Positions 1-9,847 of a stretch of DNA of 9,847 nt are shown here, in pieces. A program made the position numbers and the translations under genes. The DNA lies in contig CAMGAZ010000037.1 in assembly GCA_946008205.1 (NCBI GenBank), positions 1 to 9,847 of the forward strand, read 5' to 3'. The number at the start of each line of letters is the position of its first letter. Positions within the stretch are counted from its first letter, which is position 1. The stretch is from an uncultured Clostridium sp. GTDB taxonomy: Bacteria > Bacillota > Clostridia > TANB77 > CAG-508. The notes under the pieces were generated by a model. It was not told the DNA's origin, did no database searches, and was given only the letters and a program-made list of their open reading frames with translations.

Positions 1-4966
<4,966 letters not shown>

Positions 4967-4972
4967 AGTTAC

Positions 4973-4979
4973 TCACCCC
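4973..4979 (-). promoter_or_regulatory. rpoB ribosome-binding site setting a TTG start
   Basis: GGGGTGA on the minus strand lies 6 nt before the TTG at 4966. No ATG or GTG in frame near it would give the family N-terminus; the first internal Met is residue 25, inside conserved sequence. The site therefore supports the rare TTG start. Confidence 0.75.
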
Positions 4980-5041
4980 ATATAAAAATTTAAAGCAGAA
5001 TTAAATATATAATGATTTCAAAAAAGTCCTTCTTGTTGATG

Positions 5042-5082
5042 GCTCCTTTTCAGATACTTGAGTCCACTGCTCCTTTAAACTC
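5042..5082 (-). repeat. Two AAAGGAGC repeats in the rpoB leader
   Basis: AAAGGAGC occurs on the minus strand at 5076-5069 and again at 5049-5042, 27 nt apart. Both resemble strong Shine-Dalgarno sequences, but neither is followed at normal spacing by a start codon opening a meaningful frame. The first copy can sit in the loop of a weak hairpin formed by GAGTTT (5082-5077) and GGACTC (5065-5060), which includes two G-U pairs. They may be protein- or ribosome-binding sites, or chance purine-rich sequence. Confidence 0.35.
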
Positions 5083-5148
5083 TTTTTCTTTAAGTTAAAC
5101 CAAAACAATTCCTCTTTTTTGATAATTTACATAGCATAAAAAGACAAC

Positions 5149-5188
5149 AAAAAAGCTATTGGCAACTTTTTCTCGTTTTGCCAACTAG
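5149..5188 (-). terminator. Intrinsic terminator / candidate attenuator in the rpoB leader
   Basis: On the minus strand TTGGCAA (5184-5178) pairs perfectly with TTGCCAA (5165-5159) across a 12-nt loop. The stem extends by CTA/TAG past one bulged base (5185). A run of six Ts follows (5154-5149), then GTTGTCTTTTT. This is a standard intrinsic terminator, of modest stability because of the AT-rich stem. It lies inside the leader, between the promoter and rpoB, so it would have to be read through for rpoBC expression. The stem starts 12 nt after the mini-ORF stop codon. Confidence 0.65.
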
Positions 5189-5200
5189 ATTTATTGTGTG

Positions 5201-5242
5201 CTATTTAACATTAATTTTATTTACCTTTTTTATATTAACCAC
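5201..5242 (-). CDS. Candidate 13-residue leader peptide upstream of rpoB
   Basis: A GTG at 5242-5240 opens a frame of 13 codons ending in TAG at 5203-5201, encoding MVNIKKVNKINVK. An AGGAGA ribosome-binding site (5256-5251) lies 8 nt upstream, which is good spacing. The peptide contains only Val, Asn, Ile and Lys after the initiator, which could simply reflect AT-rich DNA. Its value is positional: it ends 12 nt before an intrinsic terminator in the rpoB leader, so a ribosome on it could affect folding of that terminator. It has no recognisable homology, and such a short frame can arise by chance. Translation is unproven. Confidence 0.3.
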   Translation of the reverse strand: MVNIKKVNKINVK

Positions 5243-5250
5243 CCTTACTA

Positions 5251-5261
5251 TCTCCTGGAGA
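5251..5261 (-). promoter_or_regulatory. Ribosome-binding site inside a TCTCCAGGAGA palindrome
   Basis: AGGAGA, the candidate ribosome-binding site of the mini-ORF, forms the right half of the near-palindrome TCTCCAGGAGA. The left half, TCTCC, is its complement, so it could mask the site in a short or intermolecular pairing, or could pair with a downstream GGAG. A one-base loop is too tight for a full local hairpin, so real masking is uncertain. Confidence 0.35.
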
Positions 5262-5281
5262 TTAATAAATTTATTTTTGTT

Positions 5282-5300
5282 GATATTATTCCATAATATC
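5282..5300 (-). repeat. 8-bp inverted repeat near the rpoB leader 5' end
   Basis: GATATTAT and ATAATATC form a perfect 8-bp inverted repeat with a 3-nt spacer. It begins about 7 nt downstream of the predicted transcription start, so it could be an operator or a 5'-stabilising hairpin. The stem is almost entirely AT, so chance occurrence is possible. Confidence 0.45.
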
Positions 5301-5313
5301 AGATACTATGTTA

Positions 5314-5343
5314 ATTATACACTTTTTATATTAATTATGTCAA
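5314..5343 (-). promoter_or_regulatory. Sigma-A-type promoter for rpoBC (TTGACA-18-TATAAT)
   Basis: The -35 box TTGACA (5343-5338) and the -10 box TATAAT (5319-5314) are both perfect consensus matches separated by 18 bp. The promoter lies after the surface-protein terminator and about 340 nt before rpoB, so it should give rpoBC its own transcription. Expected start is near 5307. Confidence 0.8.
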
Positions 5344-5388
5344 TAGAAAATTTAATATTTTTCAAAATTTAATCCCAATTAAAAGATC

Positions 5389-5417
5389 ATTAACAAAATT
5401 TTTGTATATTTTGTCAA
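5389..5417 (-). promoter_or_regulatory. Possible second upstream promoter
   Basis: TTGACA (5417-5412) is followed after 17 bp by GTTAAT (5394-5389), which matches four of six -10 positions. It lies between the terminator and the stronger promoter. In such AT-rich DNA the -10 match is weak evidence, though the perfect -35 makes it worth noting. Confidence 0.35.
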
Positions 5418-5422
5418 CAATC

Positions 5423-5472
5423 GGTATAAATAAAAACCATAAGGTTTTTATTTATACCCTTATGGTTTTTAT
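5423..5472 (-). terminator. Composite terminator after the surface-protein gene
   Basis: Two perfect stem-loops overlap here. ATAAAAACCATAAGG (5430-5444) pairs with CCTTATGGTTTTTAT (5458-5472). Read on the minus strand, this stem is preceded by an A-tract and followed by a T-rich tail, as in an intrinsic terminator 10 nt after the surface-protein stop codon. Alternatively GGTATAAATAAAAACC (5423-5438) pairs with GGTTTTTATTTATACC (5443-5458) across 4 nt. The two share an arm and cannot both form. The A-tract/T-tract symmetry makes the first stem plausible as a terminator in either direction, although no gene points toward it from the left. Confidence 0.75.
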
Positions 5473-5481
5473 TTTACGATA

Positions 5482-8400
5482 CTATTTTTTCTTTTTTAGC
5501 ATCCTTATTGTTATACTAATACCTGCTATTAAGACTACTGCAACTGCAATTCCTAATGCATAATAAATATATTTTTGTCCAAATGGTGGTAATATTACAA
5601 CTTCTTGCGAATCGTCTGCATCGATTTCTCGAGGTTCAACAGTTGGATCTTGGTTACCAACTACTGAATATGACATTCTTCTACCAACATCATTTCTTGT
5701 CATTACAAGCTCTGCCATATTGTTGTAATTTCTATCGTCACTGTCAATATCTTGAGTAATCATTTGTGACAATACTAGTTGTACTCCTCTAACGCTTCTA
5801 GTTCCATTTACAGTTTGTAGTGCATGTAATGGATCTTTATCAAATGCTTCTTTTATTGTTTTTGCTGCGTCTTGGTCAGCTATTATTGGTATTAAGTCTG
5901 CTGTTGTTTTTTCCGTTATGATGATGTGTCCATCCGAATATTTTTTAACATTTGACTCTAATCCCCTATTTAGTAATCCTCTATTTAGCAAATCATCACT
6001 AGAAATTACTGTCCAATCTGGATTTAGTTGTTGATCAAATTGTAAGTTATTTCTTGTTGCCGAATTATCATCACCTGATCCATAGTCATGCACTTGTGTA
6101 CCAACATAATCCACCAACATTCTTGGATTTGTCTTCACTATACTATCAGGGTTTCCAACAATGCCTGTGTAGTAGAATTGGTCTTCATTGTAGTCAGCTT
6201 CACCAATATTAGCTACAGTTATAGCATATGTTATTTGAAGTGTTGAACCATGCATTAATTCTTCATCCATTGTAAGTTGCACTTTACCTTTATTTGTAGA
6301 TTGCTGCCTTACTATCGGAGTCTTTATTATATTATTAATATAGTTGTCATTTGTTTTATAAGTATTTGCTTTATCCTGTCCATGTGCATCATGTGGTATC
6401 CACAAAACGTTTGTAGCTTTATTTGATGCATCAAATAATGTACTGCCATTTGCTAGAGTTACCTTAACATTTGTAATTTGCTTTGTAACCTTTAATTGAG
6501 CCTTTGGTCTTTGTTCTAGTCCTAAGTCTAGGTTACCTAATACATAGTATCCGCACTTATCATAATTTGACGAACCAATATTATTGCCTCCATCATTACT
6601 TGTGTCGCTAAATGTTCTGTTATATTCGAAGTTTACATCTATTGTTCCTGATTCAGAAATCATATACGTTCTCTTCATAAATTCATCTAACATGCTCTTC
6701 ATCGTTGCTGCATCATATTTATTATTGTTGTATTCAGGTAAATTTTCGTATGAAGCTAATTTTTCGGCACTTCCATTTATTATATCTCCTTTTGAATAAT
6801 CTTCAACTTGCTTTCTAGAATTTGTGCAGTCAATTAAGTAATTTGCATTTGGAGCAATATTAATTACATTTGCACTCTTTGGATTCATTATGTCTTTAGC
6901 ATCTGAGTAAAGTCCTGAATCCGCTTCGCTAAAGTTATAAGTAAATGATGTTGTCGAATTATTCTCATAAGCTCCTGTTCCGTTATTTACTCCTACTTGG
7001 TATGATGTAGATTTGTAATCTTGACCGTTGTAAGAATTTTTATTTAGGCCTATGTTCTCACGGCTAATTTCATATCCACTGTTTCCTTCTCTCTTCTTAT
7101 ATCCTGGTATATCTGATTCATATAAATCTGTTACTGGATTTGGAGCTTCATCTCCGGTATTATAGTTTGTATATGTTGTTCCTAATACTGAGCTTTCTCC
7201 TGATCCATATATAAATCTTATGATGTAATTACCCGGTGCGAAAGATGCAAATTTATATTTACCATTAGCATTGCTTGTGTCTATTGTATAGTTTTCTATT
7301 ATTCCACTATTGTTTATTATTGGCGAAATAGAATCCATATTTCCTGAATAAACTTCTTTCCATATGTACTCGTATTTATTTCCATCTTTGCCATCTCTTA
7401 TTTCTACTAATTGTACTCTTACTCCATTTATTCCTGTTTCACTATCTCTTAATCCGTTACCAACTTTTGCAAATTGTTCATCTTCTGTTCTTGAATCTTC
7501 CCATACAGTTCCTTCCACTGTTCTTAAATTATCTCTATTTAAGATAATTCTAATGTTTGGTGCTTTATCTGTATCATTTTCAAAGTTATCATAATTAATC
7601 TTGCCATCTTTTGGTACATCATTTGGATTCAAGTTACCAGGCGTAGAGTTTGTATCAGCTATACCTGCTATATCTCCAGTAGCATATTCTTGTTGTGTTT
7701 GTGAATTCCCTGTATTTGGAGCATGTGCTTTTGTTCCATAATATGATTTGTAACCATTGATTTCTGCTATATTCTCTTTACCAACTCCATCAGGAGCAGC
7801 ATTTGCTACATTTTCATCTAGTATGTTATTTCTATTTCCATCTTTATTTACTATAAATGTTACATAGAAGTATACATCTTTATTACTATCTGGGTCTGAT
7901 AATGGTAATTCTCCTCCATTTGCTCCAGTTATATAAAGATTATTGTATCCACTGATAGGTGTCTCTGTAGAATCGTTGTACTTACTAGAACCAGTTCCTT
8001 TGATTTCTCCTATCTTGTTTCCACCAGCATCACCTAAGTATGAACGTTCTGGTACAAATGTATAATCTTTATCATAGTAGTCAACAATTTCTGTTACTTT
8101 TGCAGCAATTCCTTCTGATCTATTACGTATTGTATATTTATACGTTACATATATCTTCAATTCTGAATCTGGTGTTAATCCAAGATTGTCTAATGTTGTT
8201 TGAGGATCTCCTTCCATCACATAGTTATCAATCTTGTAATCATAGTCTTCTCTATATAACTCTCTTGAATACTCATAGTTATAATATCCATCAGAAATTC
8301 TCGTTTGAATTTCCCAATAAGAGTTACCATTCGCGTCTGTTTCCAAGCCTTCTCTCTTATTATATTTATAAACTTGTGTCTTACCATTTATTTCTAGTGT

Positions 8401-9847
8401 TGCTTTATAAACATCTTTTCTTAAGGCTAAATCTACTAATTCTCTTAGTACATATCCTTGATTAATATGATGCATATAATCTGGATTTCCATATAATACG
8501 CTTACATCTTTTGAGCCAATAAACTCTAAGACTTTTTGTGTATTTGTAAGGTTATTTAAATAATTATCTATTACAAAAGCTCCTTTTCCTGGATATAAGT
8601 CTTTTGTACTTGTTCCATTACATGTATATGAATCCATCATACTGTAATTTACATAAGCATCTGAAGATTTTCTATCTCCATTTGAATCAAGTCCTCCTGG
8701 AATATTCCCGAATTCATCTATTAATCCAGCATCTTGAAGTTCTTGTCTTGTATGCATTTCACTAGCAGGTGTAAAGCCTACTGTATTTTCTTTAGCTGAG
8801 CCAATTTCTTCAAATCTCGCATTGAAGTCATCTCTATCTTTAAGTATATCTAATCCTTTTGATGTATTAGCCCAGTTAGGATCGTCTCTATTTACATTGT
8901 ATATTGTTGGTTGATAGTATTGTCCATTATATGTAAATTTTACATAGTATTGGCGCATTGCATTTAATTTTGTAAATTTGTATTGTCCATTTTGGTCTGT
9001 AGTAACAGCTCCAATAAATTGTCCACTCTGATTTCCGTCTAATCCATTTACTTGATATAAAGAGACCTTTACATTTGGCATAGGTTTATCAGTTGAACTA
9101 TTAAATATTCCATCACTCTTGTTCTCTTTGCCAACTTTTGCATCTACCCAAACTCTTCCTCCAAGTTCAAAAGTTAAGTCAATTGCTCCTTTATTTCCTG
9201 AAGCTGTATAATTAGCGTATTCTCTATCTGCACTTATGACAATTTTTTGTGGTTGAGCTCCGATTCTTGCTATAGGACTCGTTGTCATTTTAACGAATGG
9301 TTGAATCATAACGATGTCCTGTGTTCCATTAAGTACAACCCAGCCTGACTTAGTTTCCCAAGTTTCTTCTCCTTTCACAATTACTTTTCTTTCATACGAA
9401 TATTTTGCACTTCCAACTCCATATGCCAATCTTAATTGTGTGTCTCCAGTATTACTTGCAAATCCAATGTATTGGTATATATCCGTTCTAGAATTAAGTT
9501 CGTTATAGGTTGCAGTTGTCTTCTTTACGTATTCCAAGTCACTATATACTTTAACTGATGTAGGATAATTTGCTTTTGATGCTGAAAATTTTATATAGAA
9601 TTGTGTTCCGCTGGCAGGGAATGTTTTATTCCCTATCTTCTTTGTTGCCCCAGTGCATTCTATAGAGATGTCACTGTGTGTTCCATCATATATAAATGTC
9701 TTTTCGTTTGATGTTCCCTCGTCTGTTCTTATGTATATTGATTTCATATATGATATGTCATCATAGTCAGGGTATGTTATAGAAATTGGTCCTATTATAT
9801 AATCTTTAGTATTAATATGCTTTAATATTAATTCCTTCTCCCTCTCA
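5482..9847 (-). CDS. Giant surface protein with SdrD B-like domains and C-terminal anchor (5' end outside window)
   Basis: This encodes the C-terminal 1454 residues of a large cell-surface protein of unknown specific function. The frame remains open to base 9846, and the first Met inside the window (9747) has no ribosome-binding site, so the true start lies beyond the edge. Positions below count from that Met. Residues about 190-275 form an SdrD B-like domain (GGRVWVDAKVG, then DQNGQYKF). Residues about 742-850 form a second (VEGTVWEDSRTEDE, then NANGKYKFASFAPGNYIIRF). Segments near 528-570 and 1165-1200 resemble DUF11-type repeats (YVTYKYTIRNRSEG; LQITYAITVANIGEADY). Residues about 290-520 match nothing I recognise. 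The C-terminus has PPFG, a membrane helix at about 1395-1416, and KKKK. Such modular proteins commonly act in adhesion or as surface scaffolds; that role is inferred here. No sortase gene is in the window. Confidence 0.9.
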   Translation of the reverse strand, partial: EREKELILKHINTKDYIIGPISITYPDYDDISYMKSIYIRTDEGTSNEKTFIYDGTHSDISIECTGATKKIGNKTFPASGTQFYIKFSASKANYPTSVKVYSDLEYVKKTTATYNELNSRTDIYQYIGFASNTGDTQLRLAYGVGSAKYSYERKVIVKGEETWETKSGWVVLNGTQDIVMIQPFVKMTTSPIARIGAQPQKIVISADREYANYTASGNKGAIDLTFELGGRVWVDAKVGKENKSDGIFNSSTDKPMPNVKVSLYQVNGLDGNQSGQFIGAVTTDQNGQYKFTKLNAMRQYYVKFTYNGQYYQPTIYNVNRDDPNWANTSKGLDILKDRDDFNARFEEIGSAKENTVGFTPASEMHTRQELQDAGLIDEFGNIPGGLDSNGDRKSSDAYVNYSMMDSYTCNGTSTKDLYPGKGAFVIDNYLNNLTNTQKVLEFIGSKDVSVLYGNPDYMHHINQGYVLRELVDLALRKDVYKATLEINGKTQVYKYNKREGLETDANGNSYWEIQTRISDGYYNYEYSRELYREDYDYKIDNYVMEGDPQTTLDNLGLTPDSELKIYVTYKYTIRNRSEGIAAKVTEIVDYYDKDYTFVPERSYLGDAGGNKIGEIKGTGSSKYNDSTETPISGYNNLYITGANGGELPLSDPDSNKDVYFYVTFIVNKDGNRNNILDENVANAAPDGVGKENIAEINGYKSYYGTKAHAPNTGNSQTQQEYATGDIAGIADTNSTPGNLNPNDVPKDGKINYDNFENDTDKAPNIRIILNRDNLRTVEGTVWEDSRTEDEQFAKVGNGLRDSETGINGVRVQLVEIRDGKDGNKYEYIWKEVYSGNMDSISPIINNSGIIENYTIDTSNANGKYKFASFAPGNYIIRFIYGSGESSVLGTTYTNYNTGDEAPNPVTDLYESDIPGYKKREGNSGYEISRENIGLNKNSYNGQDYKSTSYQVGVNNGTGAYENNSTTSFTYNFSEADSGLYSDAKDIMNPKSANVINIAPNANYLIDCTNSRKQVEDYSKGDIINGSAEKLASYENLPEYNNNKYDAATMKSMLDEFMKRTYMISESGTIDVNFEYNRTFSDTSNDGGNNIGSSNYDKCGYYVLGNLDLGLEQRPKAQLKVTKQITNVKVTLANGSTLFDASNKATNVLWIPHDAHGQDKANTYKTNDNYINNIIKTPIVRQQSTNKGKVQLTMDEELMHGSTLQITYAITVANIGEADYNEDQFYYTGIVGNPDSIVKTNPRMLVDYVGTQVHDYGSGDDNSATRNNLQFDQQLNPDWTVISSDDLLNRGLLNRGLESNVKKYSDGHIIITEKTTADLIPIIADQDAAKTIKEAFDKDPLHALQTVNGTRSVRGVQLVLSQMITQDIDSDDRNYNNMAELVMTRNDVGRRMSYSVVGNQDPTVEPREIDADDSQEVVILPPFGQKYIYYALGIAVAVVLIAGISITIRMLKKKK
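5485..5595 (-). other. C-terminal cell-surface anchor region of the giant protein
   Basis: The last 37 residues read ILPPFG, then a hydrophobic helix from about YYALGIAVAVVLIAG through SITIRM, then KKKK and the TAG stop. This order (short Pro-containing motif, membrane span, positive tail) is that of a sortase sorting signal. The usual Thr of LPxTG-like motifs is replaced by Phe (codon TTT at 5583-5581). It may be a variant sorting signal or a plain membrane anchor. Confidence 0.75.
5959..5988 (-). repeat. 15-bp tandem duplication inside the surface-protein gene
   Basis: Two adjacent 15-bp units, 5959-5973 and 5974-5988, differ at a single base and keep the reading frame. They encode LLNRGLLNRGL at about residues 1253-1263. 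This looks like a recent small in-frame duplication. Confidence 0.75.

Larger units (their letters stand above)
4967..5307 (-). promoter_or_regulatory. Long 5' leader of the rpoB-rpoC operon
   Basis: About 340 nt separate the predicted transcription start (near 5307, judged from the -10 box) from the rpoB TTG. No conserved gene is recognisable here. In transcript order the leader contains an 8-bp hairpin close to the 5' end, a 13-codon mini-ORF with a good ribosome-binding site, a stem-loop followed by six Us, two AAAGGAGC repeats, and finally the rpoB ribosome-binding site. I do not recognise a T-box, an L10-type leader or a metabolite riboswitch. The order of elements suggests attenuation, but that is inference. 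The start site is predicted, not measured. Confidence 0.55.

Noticed and set aside
5090..5137. A 15-codon ATG frame on the minus strand in the rpoB leader
   Set aside because: No ribosome-binding site precedes it; the upstream bases are the terminator T-tract.
4967..5481. T-box, L10-type leader, riboswitch, tRNA or CRISPR in the main intergenic region
   Set aside because: I saw none of the signature motifs, such as GGUGG for T-boxes, tRNA arms, or regularly spaced repeats.
8040..8465. A 141-codon Leu/Tyr-rich open frame on the plus strand
   Set aside because: It lies entirely antisense to the surface-protein gene, whose frame is clearly coding. Its hydrophobic composition is typical of a shadow frame in AT-rich DNA.
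9745..9747. ATG at 9747 as the start of the surface protein
   Set aside because: The frame stays open for 33 more codons to the window edge with protein-like sequence, and there is no ribosome-binding site before this ATG.
9811..9832. 8-bp inverted repeat ATTAATAT/ATATTAAT
   Set aside because: It lies within coding sequence and is made only of A and T, so chance is the simplest explanation.

Overview
The window comes from a low-GC, Gram-positive-type bacterium. Coding DNA is strongly AT-rich, ribosome-binding sites are purine-rich, the RNA polymerase beta and beta' sequences are of the Firmicutes type, and there is a very large surface protein with a C-terminal membrane anchor. A Clostridia lineage of the kind common in gut metagenomes fits best, but that is an inference from sequence style. 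Every gene I support is on the minus strand, so transcription runs from high to low coordinates.

Layout, in transcription order. (1) 9847 to 5482: the C-terminal 1454 residues of a giant cell-surface protein. It has two SdrD B-like (Cna-B-type) beta-sandwich domains, DUF11-like repeats, and a C-terminal anchor (PPFG, membrane helix, KKKK). Its reading frame is open to the window edge, so its start lies outside. (2) 5472 to 5423: a composite stem-loop terminator just after the stop codon. (3) 5417 to 4967: a non-coding stretch of about 450 bases with a near-perfect sigma-A promoter (TTGACA-18-TATAAT), then an inferred leader of about 340 nt. The leader holds a hairpin near the transcription start, a 13-codon mini-ORF with a well-spaced ribosome-binding site, and an intrinsic terminator that starts 12 nt after the mini-ORF stop. 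Two AAAGGAGC repeats follow. (4) 4966 to 1226: complete rpoB, starting at TTG and encoding 1246 residues. (5) 1200 to 1: the first 400 codons of rpoC, starting at GTG, 25 nt after rpoB.

rpoB and rpoC form one operon encoding the two large catalytic subunits of RNA polymerase. The expected upstream neighbour, rplL of the rplJ-rplL-rpoB-rpoC order, is absent. The surface-protein gene is there instead, insulated by the terminator, so rpoBC seems to have its own promoter. The most interesting part is the rpoBC leader, whose promoter, mini-ORF and terminator resemble a transcription-attenuation device. Second is a localised divergent patch in RpoB where a nearly invariant motif is expected. The rest of the polymerase genes looks ordinary.
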